Assembly: GCA_900708905.1 (NCBI GenBank)
Contig: CAADRB010000037.1
Span: forward strand, 803,188-867,187
Origin: Hymenolepis diminuta
Taxonomy: Eukaryota; Platyhelminthes; Cestoda; Cyclophyllidea; Hymenolepididae
DNA: 64,000 bases
Reading direction: 5' to 3'
A program made the position numbers and the translations under genes. Shown piece by piece: positions 15,001-26,500 of the stretch (position 1 is its first letter; each line of letters opens with the position of its first letter). The notes beneath the pieces were generated by a model. It did no database searches, had not been told where the DNA came from, and saw only the letters and a program-made list of their open reading frames with translations.

Positions 15001-16223
15001 TCCAACAACGGTGATAACCACTTAGGTCTTCTGGGTCCAAGGTCCCATCTCCAGCAGACAGTCCTCCGTTGTAGCGGTCTAGCCTATGTTTGCTGGCACA
15101 GACGTCTCAGTGTCTCACTTGACAATATCCTCAATGCCAACCAAGTGAGCATACTATACTGTAGAGAACGATGGTGCTTACCTTGATGCCAATTATTTAA
15201 TCCTGATTTTCAGTGTGAAATAAGTGGCTACCTTCTAAGGAAGTTCAAGAGTAGCTGCGGATGGCAGAAACTGTGGTCAGTTTTTACCGACTTTACTCTC
15301 TTTTTCTACAAATCACCGGAAGATTTCACTCCAATTGCAAGTCTTCCGCTGCTGGGCTATCGTCTGGAGTCGGCACGACCATCTTCAGCGACTGTTGCGA
15401 CGTCAGGGAACGCTGACGCTCAACTGCTCCACAAATCAGATGTCCTTCAACTCACCTACAAATCTCATGTATATTACTTCAGAACAGATACGCCTGTTTC
15501 CTATGAAAGGTAGGCATTATTGCTCATTACTGTATAATATCACGAAGCCAAGTCAAGTGACAGAAGGAAGGTCAAGTGCATACATTCTCTCTAAAAGGCG
15601 ATCTAATTTGAATTTCTTGGTGCTTCCAGATAAAAATCTTCAAAGCGGAATATTGGAAGACGTCTTCACAATATTTCAGTCAGCAGAGTCCCCTAAGTAA
15701 TTGATTCAGAAACTCAAGTTACCAGTATTTTATAGGGCAATTTTAATTGATACAACTGACGGATCGTCCCGTCCGCCGACTGATGCTTCAATACCTTTCT
15801 CCGTAGTTTGCCCCAACCAACGGTTGCACTTTCAATCTCCTCTTAGACATTTTGCCACTACTTTCAACTATTTTTCCCCGATTTTCGCAGAAAAAAAAAC
15901 TCAAACACACTTAATGGTTGCGTGCATGGGTCGCAATTATTACTTATTGGCTCAAAAGCAATGACCCAATTAACTTCAGGTTTTTACAATTTTATTACAT
16001 TTACAGTAAACAAATAGCATACATAAACACATCCAATGCTATAATGCTTCAAGCTGAAAAGCTCTGTGTAGTGGCAAAAGGGAGGCTTATAGTCGTACTT
16101 TATCGTGCCCTACCAAGAAGGGTCAATCTTGCTAATGACATTTAATTTCATCTCCCTTACCTTTTTAGATGGCATAGTGCACTCTCCTCCGCGCTAAATC
16201 CCCTATCTTACGAGAACAAGTGA
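1..16223 (+). CDS. FARP: FARP-type Rho guanine nucleotide exchange factor (3' part, DH-PH-PH)
   Basis: Partial gene: 13 exons in the window encode 1179 residues and a stop. The exons are <3-99, 593-804, 1672-1997, 2946-3009, 4544-5161, 6837-6935, 8181-8517, 8587-9108, 9148-9467, 13711-14077, 14918-15144, 15214-15509 and 16169-16223; all phases agree. The first five encode a Ser/Asp/Glu-rich linker that normally follows the FERM domain, which lies left of the window. Exons 6 to 9 form the DH domain, starting with AKELSVTEKTYV. PH1 starts at HCKLIRVGFLEKM in exon 9 and ends in exon 10. PH2 spans exons 11 to 13 and is nearly diagnostic for FARP1/2: YVCWHR, then SGYLLRKFK, GWQKLW, FFYKS, ASLPLLGY and YKSHVYYF. 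FARP proteins activate Rac/Cdc42-type GTPases at the membrane (family knowledge). Odd points are a long insertion in DH and one GC splice donor at 3010. The stop at 16221 follows PH2 closely, as in the family. Confidence 0.9.
8307..8848 (+). other. Insertion inside the FARP DH domain
   Basis: Between the early DH helix ending ...TRVASWE and the next recognisable helix starting IADLYRPVL, about 158 residues are encoded over two exons, with an intron at 8518-8586. Vertebrate FARPs have a linker of roughly a dozen residues here (from memory). The insert holds a strongly basic stretch (RTRRKR ... DRRRK, about 8379-8433), a small Cys cluster (CKGDGCDEC) and a Ser/Thr-rich low-complexity run (8691-8746). 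No known domain is recognised. Confidence 0.7.
9468..13710 (+). other. Large FARP intron (4.2 kb)
   Basis: The donor is GTGCGT at 9468 and the acceptor AG is at 13709-13710. It splits PH1 in phase 0. No second gene is recognised. A stretch at about 10328-10539 stays open for about 70 codons without a usable start and reads acidic. Just upstream, 10245-10320 has a weak resemblance to the C-terminal part of a non-LTR reverse transcriptase. Both are speculative. Confidence 0.6.
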
Positions 16224-16553
16224 GCAACCATTGTAAATCAAGCTTCATCTTCTCCCTCTGCTCTCTTCAGGAGCCCATGTGCAATACACAAGAGAAGACA
16301 ACGGTTTACCAACTTACACTCAGTCCATTCCCTCAAACGAAGATTACACTGGGAACCCTATCCTGTCCATTCTCAATTTTTCAGCAAGTGCCTTGTCAAA
16401 TGAATTAGCTTTCTTTGACAGGAATCTTGTGTTGCCATCCCACTCCTATTCCCCCTCCCTCCCCCCTCTCCCCTCCCACCCCCAAACACTTTCTCTGATT
16501 CAACTCACAAAAAATCTTTTGCTATGAGGTACATGATGATGTGTATTAGTGCG

Positions 16554-16559
16554 AATAAA
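16554..16559 (+). terminator. Poly(A) signal candidate for FARP
   Basis: AATAAA lies about 330 bases after the FARP stop codon, the first such hexamer found in the 3' flank. This gives a plausible short 3' UTR. Confidence 0.5.
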
Positions 16560-17424
16560 ATTCAGTGTTATCAGTTGAATTGATCTTCCATCCGAACGGT
16601 TTGAATTTCCGATAGACCCCTAAAAAGGCAAGAAAGAAGTTATCATATAATTTACTGTTTTAGTGAGGAGAGCTTTGATGGAATTAAATTGAAAACAAGG
16701 AATTCTCAACTCACGGATAACAGAAAACCTAGCAATTTCTTAATGCCTTCTTTTTTAATTTAAATATTCAAGAGAAGGAGAGAAAGGCAAATTTGAGGAG
16801 CAAACTTTGAAGCGAAAAGTACCTACGATTTATTGATTAATTGATTGGACTATCGAGGTACTGGATCGTAATAGACAATATCATGCGTTAGAGAACATGT
16901 CGTATCGATATTCATAAATACTCAGCTTACCATGATTATTGATTTATTTGCAAAAATAAAAAATACAATCCTTATAAGGAGAAAAGTGAAGTGATCCAGT
17001 ACGAGGTTCAGGAGGGAGAAAAATAACTCCATAAAAGTAGAGAATAGGGTTAGTGCATTAAAAATGTGACCTGCTTCATTGAATTCACCAGACTGTGGAC
17101 ATTTCAGATAACGAGTAAGTTCAATGCATCATATCCTAACGCTCCGAAGCTCATATTTCAGAAATTGATTCCTAGTTTCCTAAATGATGCTCAGAATTCA
17201 TCCAATTGTAGACAAGAGGTTGGTCATGTCATGCTGATACGGGTCCCGTCTAATAGACAAGAACAGCTACTTGGACGGGAGATTGATATTGATAAAGAAT
17301 GCTTATGGTGAAATGTATTGAAAAATCTGGAGAGATTTCAACATGCGAACTTTCTACATGAAGAGGAAAGCGAAAAGCGAATTAAACGAAAAGGTAAAAA
17401 GGCCCAATATTCCTTTCCCCCCCC

Positions 17425-17489
17425 NNNNNNNNNNNNNNNNNNNNNNNNNNNNNNNNNNNNNNNNNNNNNNNNNNNNNNNNNNNNNNNNN
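17425..17489. other. Assembly gap (65 N)
   Basis: A run of N directly preceded by at least eight C. Homopolymer-induced sequence failure is likely. It lies just beyond the inferred 3' end of RAD50, so an extra terminal RAD50 exon could be hidden here. Confidence 0.99.
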
Positions 17490-17545
17490 TTACATTTCTA
17501 ATAATTTCCATATTTCGATAATACAAAGGAACAAAATTAAGAGGA

Positions 17546-17551
17546 TTTATT
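17546..17551 (-). terminator. Poly(A) signal candidate for RAD50
   Basis: Read on the minus strand, AATAAA lies about 21 bases beyond the TAA at 17573-17575. Its position supports ending RAD50 at this TAA instead of splicing into the gap. Confidence 0.5.
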
Positions 17552-17572
17552 TAAAATAAACGGACAAGAAAC

Positions 17573-20500
17573 TTACTCTGGATTACGAACAAGTCGTTGA
17601 AGATGATTAGCGCATCCTGCACGACCCAGTAGCTCAATGAAATCTTCGTCATGAGTGATCACGATCAACTGGAAATTGCTCTGACTCGATCGTGTTTTTA
17701 TAATCCTAAGTGAAACCAAAATCATTTGTAAACAACTAATAACTACTGGTGTCTTAGGGAGTAAAAAATGCTTAACGCTAAAGAATGTGCGAGAGGATGG
17801 AGTGCTGCGTGATTATTCTACTCTACTCTGGTAATTCGTGAGTTGATATTCCTGCTTCTTCTATACTTCTAATATTAACAATCGCAGCATCGTTCAGCTT
17901 TCATACGAAACATGATGAAATTTGACATTTGTAATCAAAGGTGCCTGATTTACAATACAGTCAATCCACATTAAGATTCCGCATCAATCTCAACGCAATA
18001 CCACAACGAAAACGAGTGGTTTTTTAATATTCCAGAATCAGCCATTTTGGCCGAATTGATCAATTTAATAGAAGAGATAACCTTTAACCCATATAATCAA
18101 CTACTGAATAAATCTCAAGTGAATTTAAATTATTCATGTTGCCATGTTGGTAGAATGTTAATAACGCATACTCAGTAAGAGCATAAGCCAACGACTCGAT
18201 GTTCTCCCGATCCAAATTCGTTGTAGGTTCGTCTAGGGCGAGGACACCACAGTGGAGACAGAAGACTTCGGCCAGAGCAAGTCGAATCACCAGACTGGCG
18301 AGAACTTTCTGACCGGCGGAGCAGCGGCCCCGCATGTCCAAGGGCGTTTCAGACGAGGTGGTCAGACGTGCGTGTTTGCCCACTCGGGTGGCCACTGCCC
18401 CGCCGCCAGAACCCGCTTTCACCATTACCACGCGGTAATTGTAGGTGCGTCGCGTACGACTTGCTGCTGCCAGTGGCTCCTCCTCACTGCATATCTTTAT
18501 GTGATCTATATCTGCAAGGTAATGCACGCATCCAGGGTGAGTGGGAGCAGTATTCGTCGTTTACAAAAAAAAACGCTTCACATGGTATTTCAGGAAATAA
18601 GTCACTAATTCATCAAAATACTTGCATTGAGTATCCAAACAAGCCAATTTCAGTTAGTCTTGAGTTCATTCTTCGAATTCATATCCGTTTATTAATAAAG
18701 ATGGTATACAAGTTACTAATCGGACAGGCGGATGCATGGCTACAGCATATTCAGAATAAATACTTTTCCCTCTCCAGCCCAAAGAATATGTGTCGCTGTT
18801 TCTTCAAATCATCATTTGAAGAGGCTCGCACTTAATCCGATGTCAAAATTAAGGATAGCAATCTGATACGTCATGTTTCAAACACCCCTGAAACAACTTC
18901 AAACAGCCTAGTAATTGGGTACTGAAAGCCCTTGTCCATTATCTCCTGGAGTTTATTAAAGAAATCACAAATGAACAAAAAAAATTCCATTTAAGAGTTT
19001 CTAATAATCCAATAATTTGCCCGGATTGATGTTTTTAATTTTTTTGACTACGAGTTACGGAGGGTAAGGAAAGTGGGTCAGTATAAAACAAACATCAAAA
19101 TCGTCACCCTTTTATGTCATCTTCCGACATAAAACTTCACACTTATATCAACCCCAGTTGAGTGTCCTACTAAACCTATGTGAATATTACCGGTGATAAT
19201 TTGACTCGAGATGAGCTGATTTCCATTACTTGTGGATTCTAGTGCTCTTTGAACTAAATCGATACACTCCTAAGCATAAATTTACCATCATAAAGAAGAG
19301 TGAGAGGCCAATTAATTTAAGATTTGAACAATGAGTGATCAGTGAAATTTTCCAGTAAATTCTAACTAAACTCAACTACCCAGCCTTTATCGGGTTAGAA
19401 GACCGAATCAAGGCCTAGGATGGACATCATTGGTTCTAAAAATCTATAAGCCATGCCTATCTTTTCAACACATATTGCCTGCTGATTCCGCTTAAAATAG
19501 CTTCTACTCCACTGAAATAATCCTGGTGGTTTAGTGGAATTGTTCACTTTAAATAGAAATAAAGGCTCCTCTGAGAAGTGTAATTTTGTGGTCATAACGG
19601 GGAACATATCCACTTCAAAGACCTTCAATTATTTGTGCACTCTGTCTAACGGTGATTAGCTGAAGAAAGGAAGATAGTTAGTCTAAGGCTGTTGTCAAGG
19701 CTAACAATTACTTCCTGCTCTTTTGATATGACTCTGTGATCTTCTGTATGTAATTAAATAACCCCTAATTCAAAGAGAAATAAGTTAAAATTGTTTAACA
19801 GACTTTCGGTCAAAAGGAAAACTTGTTTCCGCATGAAAAGCGTGTTCGAAAAACTCATTTCATTCGGTGGGTTTTGGAATTATTAAGTAAGCTAGAAGAT
19901 GACTGAGAATACGTGGACCAAATAACCTAACAGGCCGAAGCGCAAAGTACACACTTGCTGTAGGTTCAAGTGTGAGGTCGTGCCAGTAGATATGGCGCCG
20001 TGTTTTAACATTACAAGGTCGCAGGAACATACACATTACTAGAGGTCACAAATCGACCCATGATGCGGCAATTGGGTAGTCATGATGATATGAAAGAAGA
20101 TGAATACATCCTATCTTCTCTATTGGATTGCTCACAAAGTAGACATATGGAGAGAGTTTACACTTACAGTTTTCTATTTGAGAATTCATTTAATAACTAT
20201 TAGAGAAGGGACAATCCGCGAAATCTATACTCATCACTTTTTAAAGCAATTGTCTTATAAAGTACTCCTTTTAATAGCCTAATATATAAATGATAACACT
20301 AGATCACCACAGGTCAGCATTGCGGGAATAACGAAATTCTACCTATTGAAAGCGCATACTTCCCCAATTATATAGTTGTGTGAAGGAAGCAAAGATAAAA
20401 GTGCAAAACTTACCATTTCCCCGATAAGTTGTTCGCCAGAGTTCACGGATAATGTCGTTTATTTCATTCATCTTCTCCTCATGGTGCTTCAAGATTGCCC

Positions 20501-23500
20501 TGGAATATAAATTAAAAAAAAAAATAATAAAAAAACGCAAAATTATGAAAAATGCCGAATGTATAATATGCCCATGCTCGAAAATGTACTTTCGAAAGCA
20601 AAACAATTCATGTTCTCGCCAGGTACTAAATCAGCCGTTTGGAAGATGATCCGGCATTTCCACCAAAACTACTCGACCCAGTTAAGCACAAAAAATGGCA
20701 ACTAGACGATCGCTAAACCTATTACAAATGTCGTAACTAAATATTCCGGATCAAGATATTTGAATGAGCTTTCTACGCTTTTTCTTGATCATCTAACTGC
20801 CTATAACAAAGCCTTCTATCAGATTGCTTCTTCAGTTTACATTTCCTTGCATTATTGCCACATTCTCTGCTTCCTTTCTATCTTGCTATAGTGAAGGTCG
20901 TAGAAGTTAGAAGAGAAGCGGTCATTACTTGTCGAAAATTTCACCAAAAATACTTAAAACGGGTGGAACCTTAAACTTCAAGGAATAGCTAACTTCTTGT
21001 TTTAACTAATTAGAAATGAACACGTATGAATTCAATAAGAGATTGCTTGATTTTACACCTACCTGTCAAGAGCCTGGTAATAGTGATGTAGATCAGTGGC
21101 CGCCATTTCTGAGGTCTAAAAGATAGTTTTCTCATCAAATTAAAAGGTGAACAGTTCAAAACAAATGATAGAAAGTTGTTTACACATAATTATTCGAATA
21201 GGGTAAGGAATGGCGTACCTTGAGTTCATACACCTTCTTCAGGTATTCAGTCTCAGCATCAGCATACTTCTCCCTCAAATCTTTTTCCATCATTTGCAAT
21301 TCTGCCTTTACTCTAGTAATTGCATTGCTTATAACTTGTTTCTAAAATGGAAATATAACTAAAAGAGGACTTCGAAGTGGAATGATTTCCCAAGACCAAA
21401 GCATGCATGCACTTATGAAAAAGAGGATCAATGGAGATTGGAAGTGGTTCGCTTTTTGCTGTCCTTCACATGTCTCATCTCCAATAAGACAACTCATTTA
21501 AAAAATAATATAAAAAAGGAGGCGACGATCAGATGAGAACTAATTATTAGAAGATGAAGCATTCAGGTGGTTACTTAAGGAAAATCCTCACCAACTACTA
21601 CCAATAATTTTTTGTTCCTTCCAGCATCTCTCTCTCTCTCTCGCCAATTTTATAAACTCAAAACAATTAAAAAATTACAACTGGCCTCTGAATTGTCCGT
21701 TCCTTTAATAGATAATTAGTGTTAAGGGAAAGCAAAAGGCGGGTAATTAGAACTGACATTGTATTTATCCAAATAATTTATATTAATTTTCTACTTAAAT
21801 TCCCTTCTCTCCTCATTAATAATTGAAAAATAACGCAGCTATTCCTGCTAGGCTCATACGTCAACCGATAATCACCAAATCCGGTACTGAAGGATACGGA
21901 GATTTAATAATCACTCTCCAGTAATAAACCGCCAAGAAGAGATAGGTTTAGTGAAAGTTTTTACCAATCAGTAAGCAAAAATTTGCCAGACAGCTTCTGA
22001 ATTATCAAATCGAAAAACTAGACCGTTTAAAAGGTTGCCTTTGAAATAATTCAGGTGAAAAGAGAAGACCTTGAAGAGTAGTCAATCTTCAGCAGGAGTT
22101 AATGCAGCTGCTGCTCGTCAACTTCATCGACTTCCCATGAACAAGATTCAATCAATGTCCTAGGTACTCTCCATCTGCTCTTGAAACCGATTTTTCGGCT
22201 TTCTGATGAAATTACATTAAATAATATCATTTTGAGGACTCATAACGATTCTAGGATGCCTTTTGCAACTCCAGACTTTCGGTAAGCAGCTTAATAATGT
22301 GAATATCCAAATTAGTAACAAGAATCTTCACTGTCCAAATCTGTCTTGTGTTAGATTGAAAGACGATATTATAAGTGGAATTGTTATTTGGTAAAAGGAC
22401 TCATTCCCGCGGATAGAGGCGACAGATAATTTCAAACGTGTCTGGAAGGCGCTAAATTAGCTTCGGTTAATGTAAAATGTAACTTAAGTCTGCAAACAAG
22501 ATGTAAAAGTCAAGTGGCCATGAGACATTAAAAGCTCAGTTTTTTTCTTCCCTTCCTTAACTCGAAAGAGGAGTAATTTAGCATTAAAGACTAGTGAGAG
22601 AGATGCACCTAAATAGTTAAAGCGTGGGTCAGAACTGGTCGCGGTTAATTGACCGATGGTAAGGGGTAATTTAAACTGATGACAAATTAATGGTTTGGAT
22701 CAAATGAGGGGAGTTGATGTTACCCTCTGACAAAGTCTTTCTTCCTGATCCGAGAGTTTCTTCACATGCTCCTCAACGTCGGTTGATTCAGAGATACCTA
22801 ACTGACAGGCGGAGATCTTCTCTTGAGTGTCACGAATTCGAATACTCAACGAACCGAGTTGAGTCTGGAGCTTGCGCAACTGAACACAGTCTTGGAGTTC
22901 GCGTTGAACAATCTGAAATTGAAATATAATTTTTTATCTTTTAGAGAAAGAAACATGATTCATAAACAGGAAGGCATTAAATTGCGAGAGAAGTAATTCT
23001 CTAAGGAGACGATCAGCTAGGGATTTGTCCTGTCTTCAAATCTGTTTCCACATTTTATCACCATAACCCACGAAAATAAAGACTCCAATAGCTCTATTCG
23101 TGTGGCCCAAATATCCGGTATTTGAGCACGTATATTAATTATATCTGTCTGTGCCTTTTTGTTCCCTATTGGCTCAATCACAGAGACAGTCTCTAGGTAT
23201 CTAAGAGCTGAATTGCCGATGTTTTTGTACCTTTTAATAATTGCTAAGGAAACTATATATAACCAAAGGAAACTGAAATCATCATATTTAGAAATTTCTC
23301 TTCCAGTTAGGCCTTGGATGATGACTCCCCATGCGTTTCCAAAATTTTCATCTAGGTCATCACTAATCTCTGAGGCCTAAATATCTCGACCTCACGGTGG
23401 CTCTTGGAGTGTTTAACATTGCTGCAATATCAAAACTGTTACCACACTCACACGCCTCTATCATTTATCTATAAGCACGGTTCTCTCTGCACTCTCTCTC

Positions 23501-26500
23501 TCGCAGTTTGCCTCTGTCCCAATCTCTCTCAGTTCTCCCCTACTCTCTCGTATTTCAACCGCTGTTATACAATAAACTTTGGTCGTCACTCAATTCTTAG
23601 TGTTCTACTTGACTTGGGACTGTGGTCGACGACTGTTAGCTGATGATTATGGATCTTAGCCTTCTGATGTGTTACACCAACAATCTCAATAGTTATATAA
23701 CAATGGATTTCCGACTCCTGCTGTCTCACATATGGATTCCAAGATATTTTCATATTTATTACGCACTTATTATAACTTCTCTACATTTTGCAGTTTTCCT
23801 GATATTTAGATGCATCCGAGGGTCTATTTTTTCCTCTTTTCCACACTGGCTCAGTGTGTGTCAACTATGTCCAAACGTAGTTTTAACATACCAGATACAA
23901 GTCCAAGTTTTTGCTACTCAATACACGATTAAGCTGCATCTACCTTTAGTTCTAGCAAAATTCGACAGAACCAGAACAGACGATATAAGGTCAAAAGATT
24001 GCGATGCGATACATAAATCATTTTAACCAGTATCTACTATTACAACTAGAAATACCTGATGAGTGTTGATAGCAGTGCGAATTCGCTCAACTTCCTCAGA
24101 GGTTTTAACAACTTTGGATTTGAGCTCCTCTGTTTTGGCCTCGAGACTTGCCAGTTCACGCTCAACCTTCTGTAACTGCTCCGTGGGAGGGGCATTGTTT
24201 TTGTACTTGGAGGCAACAGCTTCACTGACTTCCATGAATTCCCGACTCCGATCTCGCCATTCTTGCCACTAAAAGATACAAAATCATTGTGGTTATTACA
24301 GTGTTAACAGTACTGTAAATCCAAGTTGGTTTTGTAATGCAGAACCGGCGCCTAATATGTTTGAATAACAATTTGGCATAACTTCACTCGAAGAGATTTT
24401 TTCCGTCCTTCAACCGTTAAAATTAGTCGGGAAACTATCAGAGAGTACAATTCAACAAATGGATTATGAAAAAAAACCACATTTGAAAAAACCTGGCGAA
24501 AGAAGGCAATACTTCAAACAAAAGAATAAAAGGTGCCACCAACAAGGCCTTCACATATTTGTTTGAAGTAATACCAATCACCGTGGGCTAGAACTTAAGA
24601 GTTTAGTACTCATCAGTAAATATCTAATGAAACACATTGGATAAAAACTGATCTGTAGAGGACCAGCAGAATGTGATTTTCAAATTTGAGAGGGGACGAT
24701 GAAATTATATTCATAACTGGGTTTGTGAACCACTACTACTTTCCACCATTTGACTGCAGAATTTCGTATAACCCGAGGCACATGTAGTGACAGATTTTGC
24801 CCACTGGGAATTCGTTAAATAAAACGGCGCGACTACAAGGACTAATGTTAAAGAATCGTTTACTTCATGCTCTTAAACAGATTTATGGGAAGATTGTCTT
24901 TTACAGCAAGAGTTCAGTGCTTTGATGTTCTTCATCGTCTTGAATACGATGAGGGTTACTGCCGATGGAATTAATCATACGTAATTCGATTTATTTTCAG
25001 CTAAACTCCCTTAAGCTGGCCCGAAAGTCTAGAGTAATAAATAAGAGATGGGTGTTACCGTTTACCCTCCTATGTTTTTAAGATTTTTGCCTTCCACTGG
25101 AGTCATACGTCAAGTACATTTACCTTTGGAATTTACCGATTAGAACAATATACAGGCTTGTATGGTTGTTAAACAGAACCGACTGAAATTTCTCTTTTTA
25201 GGCCTGTTAAACTGAACTCCACCCAAACTCAAAAATCTCCAACCAACGTATCAAAACCGGATTGTATTGAACGAAAACCTCCAATTTTACTAAGCTTCCT
25301 TTGTGGGACAAATTAAGGAGAAATGTCCATTATCTTATTCAACTATTTTCCCGGTACAGACCGAATTAAAATGTTTCCGGACTCTCCACAAAACTCCCTT
25401 TGTCATTACCCTTTTATAATACTATTATCAGCCACGGCAAACTTTCCAATAGGGAAAAGGAGTATTCATCAAAATTTGGAAGGGAAAAGGTGAAAATAGA
25501 TAAGCATTTGAGCTGCTGACTGAATATTCACAGCAGAGATGCCAATTTTTTCCACGTTTTAGAAATGAAAATTTATTACCCACCCGAAAAGCACCAAATT
25601 CCTATGGTATGGTGTTTAGATGTCGTGTTAACTGTCTTAGTCATTTTACCAGGCCTGACAAAATCTCCTAAAGAAATCCTCATATTATCATCTTAAAAAA
25701 GGTAATTTTTCAGATTGTTGAAGAGACTGAATCATTCCACCAATAATTTGTCTATGAAATTTTAATTTGAGAGCTGATTCGGTACAAATTTATTACGATC
25801 AGTCAGTCCATCAAGGCGTTAATAGCAGTCGTTCTCTGAATAAAATGATCAACAATCTCACATAGCCACTCCTCTATAAGCCATTAACTCTCACGTTAAA
25901 TGGTCGGTTAAAGAGGACTGGTACTTTGATGAGCGAACTCTAACGAGCTTGTCAAGTTAAATAAACTATTGCCAGTTTCACCTACCTGCTCTTGGTTGAA
26001 AGACGATCAAGATATATCGATATGACTTGATTAATCACGGAAGTAAGTCAGTCAGTCAACAAGCAATGAATGTTAAAGATATAATTTCGCCACGAACCTT
26101 GAAGTCAAATCATTCCATTGCATTACACTACATTCATGAGAATATGAACAGTTCAAAAAATCAAAAAGACACTTGATTTTCTGACATCGTTACCTACTTC
26201 TTCTTGACGCCCTCCTGTGTTTCATGCCTTATTGTAGTCATTTGCAATAACGAAACACTTTAATGGATTTAACTTGAGTGAAATTTAGTGAGCTCTGCTG
26301 TTAGCTCTGGTAACCTTGGTGATACCTTGGCTATTAGAGAAAAACGAAATTTGTCAATAAGCTCTAGACGCTGTAAAAATTAATTCATCCGGGAAGCAGA
26401 ATATGAATCCTGAAATTTTTGTGCTAAAATATTAGAATAGGAGGCAACCAACTATATCCGAGTACTGAAAAGCGTACAACATGAATCCGAAGGTCAAATT

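Larger units (their letters stand above)
16224..17572. other. FARP/RAD50 convergent intergenic region
   Basis: This is the tail-to-tail interval between FARP and RAD50. It holds the FARP 3' UTR with a poly(A) signal, a pyrimidine-rich C/T tract at 16447-16493, and an assembly gap that begins directly after a run of C. A proline-rich open frame at 16279-16527 is rejected as a gene. No RNA gene was seen. Confidence 0.6.

Noticed and set aside
15335..15700. 121-codon open frame on the plus strand
   Set aside because: It overlaps the PH2 exon in another frame; the PH2 frame matches FARP almost residue by residue.
16279..16527. Proline-rich open frame just after FARP PH2 as an extra C-terminal exon
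   Set aside because: The frame can only be reached in the wrong phase from the exon at 16169, and the in-frame stop at 16221 matches where FARP proteins usually end. The sequence is a C/T low-complexity tract.
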